The notes: generated by a model from the letters alone, not told the origin. Numbered from the stretch's first letter, positions 17,438 through 25,514 are shown. The stretch is 64,000 bases of DNA from Rhizobium skierniewicense (GCF_014196515.1 NZ_JACIDV010000001.1:1-64000); one strand, 5' to 3'. Translations and numbers: made by a program.

Positions 17438-19177
17438 TCATTTGCTACCTAGCACGGCTTCAATAAGTTCTACCGTCCTGCCATCAGGATCGACGCATGT
17501 GATCTTTCGCTTATCGCCCTTACCAGAATCAGATGCTTCTATACCGCTGGCGGCCAGCCGCTTAACGCACCCGTCCAAATCGCGATGGCGGATAAACACT
17601 ATTGTACCGCTGCCGGCAGGCTCGTTTCTCTCGCTTCGACGCAGTACTAAATGATGATCCAGCCGAACTTGACTCTGGGTTCTGCTCAAAACTGGCAACC
17701 CGAGGATCAAATTGTAAAATTCGACCGAGCGATCCAAATCGATCGAAACAAGGCAGATTCCCGCTAATACCGCATTGACCTCTTGGTGTTGCGGTGGACT
17801 TCCAAACTGAAGCTGTGGCAGGTTTACATTATCCTCGCTCGATTGCGGTGCCTTAGAGAGCTTTTTGATAACGATTGTTGGCGCATCGGGTGTCTCCAAC
17901 TGCCAAGATTGCGATCTTAGACCTCGGCTCTTCGACCGAACAAGATTTGCGGGGCGAGCGCTCGTCGGAAAACCGCGCGGTAACGGTACGTTTTTTTTTC
18001 CATTGCTCAACTCCGCGATTATCTTCGCCAGTATTTTGGCATTGATCATCTCGAACCCATCAGTCTTTTTACTTCGGTTGGCAGCAAGTTCCTGAGCCAG
18101 TTGGTTGAGATAGCGGGTATCCTGAACTTCTTGCAATATAGCACCGATCCAGTCTGTTCCGCTTGTAGCACCGCAAAGCGCCCCCGTCATAGATGCGATT
18201 GTGTCCGTGTCAGACCCTTTTGCGAAGGCAGCTGTCAGTACACCTTCCATAGGCCCCGCTGCGTGACGGGACGCTAGGTAGATCGCAGCCGCAGCGGCGA
18301 CCGTTCCAGCACCCAAGATAGCTTTGTCAAAGCAGCCAAGCCGCTGCATAGTTTCCCCGTCGAGACTAAGGGCACCTGCTTCTAAGCTGTCAGCGCCAAC
18401 CCTCAAGCGCTCAATCATATTTGATACCGCATCACCCCATCTGGTCTCAAAGCCGTGCTCCTGCGCTTTATCTATCCAAGCGGGCCACATCGCATCAATG
18501 TCAGGCCATGTTGCCCACTGCGCCTGATGCTTTAGTAGCGCACTCAGCAACTCGCCGTAATCAAGCGTTCGATTGATACGTACAGCGTACCAAAGTGCAA
18601 AGGCATAAGCCAAAGCCCCAACCAAAGCCTCAGGGTGACCATGGGTGATAACGCCATCTGCGATGACCGCCTGAGCAACTGAGTCGAATCGCTCATCACG
18701 AACTCCCAGCAGTACGTGCGGAGCCACTCTCATCGCGACTCCGTTGCCCCCTGCTTGATAGTAACGATCTCTGTCAGAAGACCCAGCCTCCCATGGAGGA
18801 GAACCCTTGAGCCAAAGTCTTGCAGCCCTAAGGCTGGCACCGCCACCACCACGTTCATAAATCGTCCATAGAGGCAGCTCAACTCTCGCCAAGTACTGCC
18901 ACCAAGCTACATAATTCAGACGCGCTCTCGCTCCAGCAATAATGAGCTGGGTATCGTCACTATAGGTGCCCGCCGGTATCACCTCTTCATGGGGCTGAAA
19001 GCGTCCGCCGGAGCGCTTGACCCAGTCATAGAAACTGAGTGCAGCCTTTTTTGAGGAAGACGAGTTTTGTGCGCGCCCTTCTTGCGGCCAGCCGAGAGCG
19101 TCACCGAAAGCAGCACCCAGAATAACGCCCTGAAATTTTATCTCGCTAACGTTGGCTGCGTTACGTTCAACCGACAT
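17438..19177 (-). CDS. ADP-ribosylglycohydrolase fused to a C-terminal glyoxalase/VOC domain
   Basis: 579 residues from ATG 19177 (GGGAG eight bases upstream; a TTG extension to 19207 is less likely). Residues 15-345 form a DraG/ARH ADP-ribosylglycohydrolase: GAAFGDALGW (21-30), metal-binding SDDTQ (73-77) and SDTDTIASMTG (322-332). All the metal-ligand Asp/Thr positions I know for the family are present, so it should be active. A 120-residue low-complexity linker leads to a VOC domain (about 466-577; CLVSIDLDRSVEFYN, then DPDGRTVELIEA). It lies 20 bp after the DarT-like gene and would reverse that protein's ADP-ribosylation. The role of the VOC domain is unknown. I know of no described protein with this fusion. 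Confidence 0.85.
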   Translation of the reverse strand: MSVERNAANVSEIKFQGVILGAAFGDALGWPQEGRAQNSSSSKKAALSFYDWVKRSGGRFQPHEEVIPAGTYSDDTQLIIAGARARLNYVAWWQYLARVELPLWTIYERGGGGASLRAARLWLKGSPPWEAGSSDRDRYYQAGGNGVAMRVAPHVLLGVRDERFDSVAQAVIADGVITHGHPEALVGALAYAFALWYAVRINRTLDYGELLSALLKHQAQWATWPDIDAMWPAWIDKAQEHGFETRWGDAVSNMIERLRVGADSLEAGALSLDGETMQRLGCFDKAILGAGTVAAAAAIYLASRHAAGPMEGVLTAAFAKGSDTDTIASMTGALCGATSGTDWIGAILQEVQDTRYLNQLAQELAANRSKKTDGFEMINAKILAKIIAELSNGKKNVPLPRGFPTSARPANLVRSKSRGLRSQSWQLETPDAPTIVIKKLSKAPQSSEDNVNLPQLQFGSPPQHQEVNAVLAGICLVSIDLDRSVEFYNLILGLPVLSRTQSQVRLDHHLVLRRSERNEPAGSGTIVFIRHRDLDGCVKRLAASGIEASDSGKGDKRKITCVDPDGRTVELIEAVLGSK

Positions 19178-19197
19178 ATCGATTACTCCCAAACGCT

Positions 19198-19884
19198 TTA
19201 AAGCCAAATTTCAGCGGCACGGTTGCCGCTCGTGATCAGATTACTCAGCGCAAACTTATTAAACAAATCGGGAGCTACAACAAACTTGAAGCCCTCTGCG
19301 TCGATGTTGTTGATTTTTAATCGTACCTTCTCGGTTTTTGCTTGGTCTTCGGATTGCACGGCGACCCCTACTATGTCTGCCATGTTTATGCGATCAAAAA
19401 TCAGAACTTCAGCCTGTTGATCAGTCGGACACGGAGAGAGGTGCGCAGCGCTTCGGACGTAAGTTTTATTGTAGGCCCCTTTTATACGATTAGCGTACAT
19501 AGCCTCAAATCCAGCTAGTCCTTGTAAGATGTTTCGCCCGCCATTGGCAGCGGCATTACGAGGACAAAACAGTGTTGTCTCTGCCAAAAGATAATTAGGT
19601 CTTATCAACAGAACCACCCAATCAGGAAACAGCTTCTCATTTCCCCTCGCCTTATCAAAGTACCACGCATTTGGATACTCGATCGAGCAGCATATGTGCG
19701 TGGTACGCCCATCGAGGCGTGCTAGGTCCGTAGGATTGAAAGTCCCTCGTTCTGGCTCTGAGAGGTGAGCGGTGCTTAGAACACCAACCCTTCCAGCGGC
19801 GATATGCTGTAAATTACGCGAGGGAGTGAAATGGCACAGCCGACTAACCCCGCGCTGTGCGATAGCTTCAGCGATGTCAGTCAT
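19198..19884 (-). CDS. DarT-like ADP-ribosyltransferase (DUF4433 superfamily)
   Basis: 228 residues, matching DarT in size. Motifs in order: LCHFT (16-20; His18 as in the DarT NAD-binding HFT motif), YPNAWYFDKAR (70-80), CPRNAAANGGRN (107-118) in the place of the DarT GNAAS-type loop, and QQAEVLIFDRI (156-166), where Glu159 matches the catalytic Glu. Characterised DarT toxins ADP-ribosylate thymidine in single-stranded DNA, and a DarG macrodomain reverses this. Here no macrodomain is encoded nearby; a DraG-type hydrolase follows instead. The ATG overlaps the helicase stop (ATGA), showing translational coupling. Alternative: an enzyme modifying another nucleic acid or a protein. Confidence 0.75.
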   Translation of the reverse strand: MTDIAEAIAQRGVSRLCHFTPSRNLQHIAAGRVGVLSTAHLSEPERGTFNPTDLARLDGRTTHICCSIEYPNAWYFDKARGNEKLFPDWVVLLIRPNYLLAETTLFCPRNAAANGGRNILQGLAGFEAMYANRIKGAYNKTYVRSAAHLSPCPTDQQAEVLIFDRINMADIVGVAVQSEDQAKTEKVRLKINNIDAEGFKFVVAPDLFNKFALSNLITSGNRAAEIWL

Positions 19885-21272
19885 TTGGCAAGCACCGTAT
19901 ACAGTGAGGCGTCTGGTGGAAGGAGGTGTGTTCTGTCACCAACGTGCGTTATAATAAGCGCAGTCTTCGCTCGGGTGACGCCTACATACAGCAGGCGACC
20001 ATCGTTTGCATCCGCCTCTTCTTGACCGAAGTCTTCAACTTGAGATGGGTCAGGAAAACGATCTTTGTCCATAAAAGGTAAGATCACAGTTTCGAATTCG
20101 AGGCCTTTTGCTGAATGATAGGTCCCCAAGTAGATATTCGGTCCGTCGATCCAAGTAGCGTTCTCATCTTTAAGATCGATCACGTTTCGAGGCAAATACG
20201 GCTTCAATTCTCGTTTCTGCGCAGCGGTCCTCACAAGTATCGCAGTAGCTCGTGTCCCCGCCATGGCCTTGGCTTGGCTCGCCACGAACTGCATCTCATC
20301 GGACGTCTTCTTAAACGAAACCAATGTTGGTCTTGGCCCTGCTGCCTTGGGCGTAGTTGGCGCCACCATGTCAGGTGTGCCAGCGTAGTAATCCATTTTT
20401 GCAATGGCCAATCCCAACGCCGCAATTTGTTGACTGTTCCTATAGTTCTCGGAAAACTGCCACACCTTCTGTGGTTGCAGCCCTGCCGAGCGCCAAGACA
20501 TCCTGTGGCCATAAATTTGCTGGGCGACATCGCCGAAGAATGTAATTGACCCTTCAGGGGGCACTGCCTTGGCGAGGGACCTCAGCATTTGGGGAGATAG
20601 GTCCTGCCCCTCATCGATTACGATATGTCTATATTTCCGCTTTGTGACATCGGCCTCGAGAGCGCTTAGCACGGAAGAGGATATGTCATCCCAATCATAT
20701 CGAAACCCCATTTCAGCGCGGCTCTTTAAATATGAAGCTCGAATTTGCCAGATAATTTTACGAAAATTACTAACTAGGCCATCTCCGCGACCAATGCGCT
20801 TAACGTCTAAGTAATCGGCCAGATCGCTAATGCCATTCTTGGCTATCCAGCCTACCTCGCTGTCAAAAAAGCCAATCGTTTTATCGAAGAAGGTATTCGA
20901 CTTGTGTGTCCCTTCGATCTGTTCGACGGCATCTTTTATCAGGTTTCTGCGGGCGTCATTCCCGATTATGTCATTGTAGCTTATAAGCCGCCTGAAGTTC
21001 AGATAGCCTCGTGCGAAGAGGTGGTAGTGCTCGACCGTGACATTCTTCAAGCGTTTTTCCGAGATGCTCCGAATATAGCCACTTAACGCCTTATTGTAGG
21101 TGATAAGGAGTACTTTGCCATTTCCCGGAAGATCAGGGTCTCCCAGATAAGCTGCTCTGAGAATAGCCATAGTGGTTTTTCCACTTCCCGCTGTACCCAA
21201 GACAACCTGATGGCCGGAAGCTGGGAGGCAGACGACCTCCCGTTGACGTTCTACTGGAATGGGAAAAGGCAC
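19881..21272 (-). CDS. SF1 UvrD/Rep-like DNA helicase
   Basis: 463 residues from GTG 21272. Helicase motifs: Walker A GTAGSGKTT (26-34), motif II VIDEGQDLSPQ (218-228, with Gly where many have Ala or Pro), QQIYG (251-255), FSENYRN (273-279), TYHSAKGLEFE (384-394) and LLYVGVTRAKTAL (427-439). It is shorter than UvrD (about 720 residues) and carries a UvrD_C_2-like end. First gene of the three-gene operon, overlapping the DarT-like gene by 4 bp. It could expose or remodel single-stranded DNA for the ADP-ribosyltransferase, or sense phage replication; this is inference from the neighbourhood. Confidence 0.88.
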   Translation of the reverse strand: MPFPIPVERQREVVCLPASGHQVVLGTAGSGKTTMAILRAAYLGDPDLPGNGKVLLITYNKALSGYIRSISEKRLKNVTVEHYHLFARGYLNFRRLISYNDIIGNDARRNLIKDAVEQIEGTHKSNTFFDKTIGFFDSEVGWIAKNGISDLADYLDVKRIGRGDGLVSNFRKIIWQIRASYLKSRAEMGFRYDWDDISSSVLSALEADVTKRKYRHIVIDEGQDLSPQMLRSLAKAVPPEGSITFFGDVAQQIYGHRMSWRSAGLQPQKVWQFSENYRNSQQIAALGLAIAKMDYYAGTPDMVAPTTPKAAGPRPTLVSFKKTSDEMQFVASQAKAMAGTRATAILVRTAAQKRELKPYLPRNVIDLKDENATWIDGPNIYLGTYHSAKGLEFETVILPFMDKDRFPDPSQVEDFGQEEADANDGRLLYVGVTRAKTALIITHVGDRTHLLPPDASLYTVLAK

Positions 21273-21501
21273 GATTTTGATCCGGCGAAAAAACTATGAC
21301 TTCCTATTTCTAGTTGCACGAAATCACGGGAGTCAATTCCTATGCAATGCTTTTCTTCCGATGCCATAAGGCCGTTCGTAAAATACTGTGGAACAGTCTG
21401 TCAGAACCAAAATACATAATCACCCCCAATCAATTAAATGGCTGACTATTCTACCCGAAGAGCCCTGAAGACACTCGAGCGACTAATCCCTAATTCCACA
21501 A

Positions 21502-22005
21502 CTATTTGTTCGACGTCTTGCCCGCACGCTTCATCCTTCTTACGTCATCAGCTTTTCGTTGAGCGGTCGGAGCGCGGCCTCTGTATTTGCCGTCAGCTTT
21601 CGCCCTGGCAATACCCTCGCGCTGCCGCTCCAGCATGATGTCGCGCTCGAACTCAGCGATGGAACCCAGTAGGCTGAGCATCAGCTTGCCGGTGGGCGTC
21701 GAGGTGTCGATGTTGAGATTGAGGATTTTGAGCGTGACGCCTTTGCTTTCCAGCGCATCCTTCAGGCGCACAAGGTCGGCCATAGAGCGGGCCAGACGGT
21801 CCAGCTTGGTGACCACGAACACATCACCCTCACGGGCATAGTCCAGCGCACGGGTTAGCTCAGGACGCTCCTTATCGACTGAAGAGAGCTGCTCCTTGAA
21901 CACCTTCTCGCAGCCAGCCAACTCAAGATCGCGAAGCTGAGCGTCTAGACCATAGGTCTGATCGAGGGTCGATGTGCGGGCATAGCCAATGATGGTCGAA
22001 GGCAT
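21502..22005 (-). CDS. Serine recombinase (resolvase type), C-terminus frameshifted
   Basis: 167 residues. Resolvase catalytic domain with YARTSTLDQ (Ser12), LDRLARSMADL and LLGSIAEFERDIMLERQREG. The frame ends in KTSNK-stop. In the adjacent frame, minus-strand bases down to 21446 encode EQIVVELGISRSSVFRALRV, the missing helix-turn-helix, so a single-base indel near 21510-21520 removed the DNA-binding domain. The catalytic domain is otherwise complete. The gene is divergent from 22193, with TGGCAC inverted repeats between them that could be its recombination sites. Confidence 0.85.
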   Translation of the reverse strand: MPSTIIGYARTSTLDQTYGLDAQLRDLELAGCEKVFKEQLSSVDKERPELTRALDYAREGDVFVVTKLDRLARSMADLVRLKDALESKGVTLKILNLNIDTSTPTGKLMLSLLGSIAEFERDIMLERQREGIARAKADGKYRGRAPTAQRKADDVRRMKRAGKTSNK

Positions 22006-22045
22006 ATGGGAAACTCCAGTGGTGTCAATAAAGTTTAAGAGCTTC

Positions 22046-22137
22046 TGGCACTATATGTGCCAAATGTTAAATACCATTCATGTGGCACTCTTTGACCAAG
22101 TCTTTTCGGAGGTCATTAGACCTCGGTCTATTGGCAC
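22046..22137. promoter_or_regulatory. TGGCAC repeats, candidate res site or operator
   Basis: A perfect inverted repeat TGGCAC-TATAT-GTGCCA (22046-22062) is followed by further TGGCAC copies at 22083-22088 and 22132-22137. They lie between the serine recombinase and the divergent gene at 22193. Resolvase sites are made of such imperfect inverted repeats; an operator is the alternative. Confidence 0.4.
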
Positions 22138-22192
22138 TGCCAGAGATCATTGGTCGGTGATATCTAGCAAAGGTAGTTGGATGAGGAATGAC

Positions 22193-22735
22193 ATGGACAA
22201 CGACGAAATTACGGAGCGCATTATAGTGCGATCAGCAGCAGAGGCCGATGAGCGGCTAACGAGGCTGGAAGAGTCGGCGGCTCGCGTAGCCGAATGGGTG
22301 CTAGCCTTTAACGGCAAGCCGCTTGAGCTCATTCGACACATGAAGTTCGATCTGGTCGGCTTCCACCCGGTTACCCACAGTCCTCTGAATGTCATTGAGC
22401 AGGTCAATCAAACGTGGACCTACGCTGCCGCCTTACTCGGGACAAGAATGCTGTTCGAGCTTCATCCAGATGTTGCCGCGTTTCATCTTGCCCCCGGCGC
22501 TTACGCATCTCAGCCGCTAGATATAATGAGTGAGGTGCCGGGGCTGGTCGGTGCAGAAACCTTTGCGGCAGTGCGACCGCAGAACAACAGGAAGTTGTCG
22601 AAAGACCTTGACAAGCTGGCTGCCCGCCAAGAGCAACATCGCTATGTGTTCTTCATGTCTCCTGCGTTCCCCGGCACTAAGCGATTAGAGCAGTTCGAGC
22701 GAAGTGGGGTTCAGGTCTGGTCGGTCGATCATTGA
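22193..22735 (+). CDS. Hypothetical protein, possible degenerate PD-(D/E)xK fold
   Basis: 180 residues from ATG 22193, with GAGGAA six bases upstream; ATG 22181 is possible. No signal peptide. The centre reads QPLDIMSEVPGLVGAETFAA, then NNRKLSKDLDKL and HRYVFFMSPAFP. An Asp followed by ExF (where nucleases have ExK) and a late Arg/Lys helix recall restriction-endonuclease-like folds, but the catalytic Lys is not obvious. Its 3' end overlaps the MarR-like gene by 7 bp on the opposite strand. Function unknown; a place in the defence-like part of the element is suggestive only. Confidence 0.6.
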   Translation: MDNDEITERIIVRSAAEADERLTRLEESAARVAEWVLAFNGKPLELIRHMKFDLVGFHPVTHSPLNVIEQVNQTWTYAAALLGTRMLFELHPDVAAFHLAPGAYASQPLDIMSEVPGLVGAETFAAVRPQNNRKLSKDLDKLAARQEQHRYVFFMSPAFPGTKRLEQFERSGVQVWSVDH

Positions 22736-23091
22736 AGCTTTGCGATTGGCAAGAGCTGCGCAAGCAAAGCATTTCCTTCGGTTGTCACGTACAGCATGCT
22801 GTTGCGGGCATCGACCGGATTGCGGTGCTGAGCGATCAGGTTCAATCCCGGCTTCCCATGCCGGTCGATCGCCGTTAGAGCGGAGATGTCGCGGGAAAGG
22901 GTGGCTTGGCTGATGTCTAGAAGCCCGAGTAAGTCCCGCTGAGCTATCCCCGGCTTCATTGCCACTAGAAGGAAAACAGAGGCCGTGTGCATCTGGATGT
23001 CAGGACGCAACTCACGGAATGCTTCTACAAAACTGAAGGCATTTAGAAGCGATCTTTTGAATGCCGTGGTGGTGTCATCTAGCCTGCGCAT
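22729..23091 (-). CDS. MarR-like winged-helix regulator
   Basis: 120 residues. A helix-rich N-terminal part (LLNAFSFVEAFRELRPDIQM) is followed by a winged helix-turn-helix (GIAQRDLLGLLDISQATLSR) and a wing region (GLNLIAQHRNPVDARN), with the C-terminal helix of MarR-type dimers (LYVTTEGNALLAQL). Probably controls a gene of the element. The 290 bp upstream of its start contain no gene. Confidence 0.75.
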   Translation of the reverse strand: MRRLDDTTTAFKRSLLNAFSFVEAFRELRPDIQMHTASVFLLVAMKPGIAQRDLLGLLDISQATLSRDISALTAIDRHGKPGLNLIAQHRNPVDARNSMLYVTTEGNALLAQLLPIAKLQ

Positions 23092-23380
23092 GACATTACT
23101 CTCCTGTGAATATCTTTTGTTTGCAGAGGGTTATCGTCGCGTCAAGCTTCTCTGTTGCGCGAAAATGTGGACGGGTGGCCTACCCGGGGGAAGCCGGGAA
23201 AGCCGATTATCTGATTGGGTTCTCGGAATTTTTCACCAAAACATTCCGGCAGTAGCTCCAGAACGCCAGTCCGATTTATCGTTCACTTGCGTTGACCCTA
23301 GTGCGCGTTTGGAAGACGGACGAAGGTGTACGACCAGCCAAGGCCGAACGCGCTGTAATCGTTGATACGTGATGCCACCG

Positions 23381-23689
23381 CTAAAGCGATGCACGGTGGT
23401 CGGCAGCTCGCACGGCTAGCTTGCGATAATCCGGCTCTGTGATCAGGCCGACAGGGCCTATGACCTTGCCGCGATCAGTAACGGTCTCCTGGACGAATGG
23501 CACACCCCAGTGTTCCAGTATCTCAAGGCAGTCGTTGGTGTCGGTGTTGTTCAGCTCCAAAAACTTTCCCACGTCACTGGTCAGGAAGTAGGAGGAGCCG
23601 TCTGGCTTCATTACGAAACGAAGACGGATAACGGGAACGTCCTCGTCGTGGGCGTCGATGGTCATGGTGCGGGTAGCAAGAAGCTTCAT
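23381..23689 (-). CDS. Small phage-type hypothetical protein
   Basis: 102 residues from ATG 23689, or 107 from ATG 23704; neither start has a strong ribosome site. No domain recognised. FLTSDVGKFLELNNTDTND and EILEHWGVPF give a compact mixed alpha/beta profile. It is followed upstream on the same strand by the T7 gp14-like gene, and is probably part of the same phage remnant. Confidence 0.5.
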   Translation of the reverse strand: MKLLATRTMTIDAHDEDVPVIRLRFVMKPDGSSYFLTSDVGKFLELNNTDTNDCLEILEHWGVPFVQETVTDRGKVIGPVGLITEPDYRKLAVRAADHRASL

Positions 23690-23747
23690 ATCGTTTCTCT
23701 TCATTTAGGTGGTGGTGAGGCTGTAAACTGATGGGCTTTGGCCGGGT

Positions 23748-24293
23748 TTAGGACTGGTTCTTGGCTTTGGACTTTCGGTCTTCGGAAGCCGTGTAGGAGT
23801 CGATGCCAACGCCTGCTATGCGAAGACCCGCGTCGAAGAATGAAGGCTTAGCTGCTCGCTGAACGGAATTAATGCGATCTTCGGCGTTGGCCCTGATGCC
23901 CTTCATCTCGTTGTTGAGCTGAGTCATGGTCCAATCGGTGTTTTGATCGATACGGCCCTTACCTTCGGCAGCTCGACCGTCGAACTCAGCCAATAGGGCA
24001 TCGACCGAGAGACCACTAACTCCGCTTTCACCGGCAGCCGCTATGGCCGTGGCTTTGGCAGACCGAGCTTCGCGCTCAATATCGATCTTGTCGTTGCTAG
24101 CAGCGATCTGTTCTTGCAGCATCCTCTGCTGCGTCTGGAACTGCTGATCTTGAGCGTTGCGTGTGGCCCTTGCAGCGTTCTCGGCGTAGAGTCGGTTCTG
24201 TTCGTTTGCTGCATCAACTTGGCCAGCGTAGCTGAATGCTTGCTGTGCAGCCCCGATGGTGAACCCAATCATGGAGATGGGATCAGCGCACAT
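23748..24293 (-). CDS. T7 gp14-like internal virion (core) protein
   Basis: 181 residues. Short hydrophobic start (MCADPISMIGFTIGAAQQAF), a long Gln/Ala/Arg-rich helix (about 25-90), a central AAGESGVSGLSVDALLAE and a C-terminal GLRIAGVGIDSY. This is the layout of podovirus internal core protein gp14, which is ejected into the host envelope with phage DNA. It overlaps the preceding gene by TGATG. No other head, tail or packaging gene is present, so it is a phage remnant or borrowed cargo. Confidence 0.75.
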   Translation of the reverse strand: MCADPISMIGFTIGAAQQAFSYAGQVDAANEQNRLYAENAARATRNAQDQQFQTQQRMLQEQIAASNDKIDIEREARSAKATAIAAAGESGVSGLSVDALLAEFDGRAAEGKGRIDQNTDWTMTQLNNEMKGIRANAEDRINSVQRAAKPSFFDAGLRIAGVGIDSYTASEDRKSKAKNQS

Positions 24294-24658
24294 CAGGCTA
24301 CCTCCTTGAAACTCTGGGCAATGAAGGGCTGGTAGGCGGTGACCCTTGGGCCATGAGCGATGTTCTCGGAGACCGTCAGGCAGGCTGCGGTTTCGATATC
24401 GCGAATGATGAGCCGAGCGAAATGCTCACCACTGCCCCAAACCTCGAGCCGACCGGAATGACCGAGAGCGACCAAGCGGCGGCAGGCATTGGCTGTGGGG
24501 TTGCGAGTCTTGGAGATGATGGTCTTGCCTTGAAAGACGACCGAGTAATTCTGACCGAGCTTATCGAGACTGACGGGTAGGATAATAATTTTCATGGTCG
24601 AGGCGGCTGAAGGCATAGCTGCGCCATCATCCCGACCAAGGGATGTTTCGTTGTGCAT
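24293..24658 (-). CDS. Phage-type hypothetical protein
   Basis: 121 residues from ATG 24658 (GAGAAA nine bases upstream), or 100 from ATG 24595 (MKIIILPVSLDKL). The latter part is a compact beta-rich domain (YSVVFQGKTIISKTRNPTA, then LVALGHSGRLEVWGSGEHFA). Its TGA overlaps the ATG of the gp14-like gene as TGATG, consistent with a phage virion operon. Family not recognised. Confidence 0.55.
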   Translation of the reverse strand: MHNETSLGRDDGAAMPSAASTMKIIILPVSLDKLGQNYSVVFQGKTIISKTRNPTANACRRLVALGHSGRLEVWGSGEHFARLIIRDIETAACLTVSENIAHGPRVTAYQPFIAQSFKEVA

Positions 24659-24709
24659 GATAATTTCTCAGGGTTTTGTGGTGGTGGTTGCGGGGCGGTG
24701 AAATGCAAA

Positions 24710-24766
24710 CGGCCCTCTCGTCTGCTGACCACGAGGCTAAGCCTTGAAGTCGCCACAAGAGGGCCG
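24710..24766 (-). terminator. Stem-loop upstream of the phage operon, terminator-like on the minus strand
   Basis: CGGCCCTCT (24710-24718) pairs with AGAGGGCCG (24758-24766) around a structured 39-base loop. On the minus strand the stem is followed by TTTGCATTT. It lies between the phage-like promoter at 25046 and the genes at 24658 and below, so it could attenuate their transcription. Confidence 0.45.
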
Positions 24767-25157
24767 AGGGTCACCACACCCATGAGAACGGCTGATGTTT
24801 ATGTTGAAAGGCCAGCTTGCGCACTCTCGGAAATCGAGTGTCCATGAGTGGACCGTGCGGGGTTGGAGGTCGTCCGGGTTTCGCTGTTAAAGAAACCTCT
24901 ATGTGAACATCAAGGAAGACTAGAGGTGGATTGAGGTTTTCATCACCATCATCAATTCATGAAATACCAGATAGAGATCATCCTGATTTCATCAGTCATC
25001 CTCTATTCCCTTTCATTCAAGATGTTGGTCTTCCTCTCCGGTCTTCTCCTAAAGTGCGTGGTAATTACTGGTTGCTGAGAAGAGTGCATAACAACCATTT
25101 TTCAGATTGCATTCAAGGTGTGGCCTTACACTTCGACATCGTATGAGGTGGTGGTCC
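24767..25157. other. Phage-derived intergenic region with a T7-like promoter
   Basis: No gene supported. An open frame across 24931-25146 lacks a ribosome site and a recognisable product. AT-rich at 24930-25015. Contains the promoter-like element at 25046-25066. Confidence 0.4.
25046..25066 (-). promoter_or_regulatory. T7-like phage promoter 1
   Basis: Minus strand AATTACCACGCACTTTAGGA, read against the T7 class promoter TAATACGACTCACTATAGGG, matches at 14 of 20 positions, including CACT-T-TAGG around the start point. A 14-base core (ATTACCACGCACTT) recurs at 25608-25621. It points towards the gp14-like operon. Confidence 0.5.
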
Positions 25158-25514
25158 TCAATTATCATTGCCGATGTTTGGACCACTGATAGCCACATTC
25201 CCATCACGGATTAAATCCGCCACACTTATCACGGCATGAGCATCTTCACGCGACATGCCATGTTCCGCAACGTTCTCGAGCATGTCCGCAACGCTGGCAT
25301 AAAACTGAATGCCGTAGGCCTGTTCTAACAGCCCTCTGAGGGCTTCAACGACTGTTAGCCCTAGCGGCATGTTGGGGTTCGTTTCCATCAGTCCTTTACG
25401 CTCAGAATTATAATCTTCGGCCAAACGGCGGGCTTTCGGGTGACCCCCTTTCACAATTTGGGTGATAATGTCGTTGATGACGAATGCGGCGGATTTTTCG
25501 TGGTAGTCGGTCAT
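25158..25514 (-). CDS. Hypothetical protein
   Basis: 118 residues from ATG 25514 with GAGGA 12 bases upstream. Helical, acidic, cytoplasmic (SAAFVINDIITQIVKGG, SVADMLENVAEHGMSREDAH). Not recognised. It lies between two copies of the T7-like promoter core, both pointing leftwards, so it is probably an early or middle gene of the phage remnant. Confidence 0.55.
   Translation of the reverse strand: MTDYHEKSAAFVINDIITQIVKGGHPKARRLAEDYNSERKGLMETNPNMPLGLTVVEALRGLLEQAYGIQFYASVADMLENVAEHGMSREDAHAVISVADLIRDGNVAISGPNIGNDN

Noticed and set aside
22729-23091. MarR-like gene as the antitoxin or regulator of the DarT-like operon
   Set aside because: It is separated by two genes on different strands, and no shared operator was found; only proximity supports the link.
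24931-25146. 71-codon frame in the phage intergenic region
   Set aside because: No ribosome site, and it lies over a promoter-like element read from the other strand.
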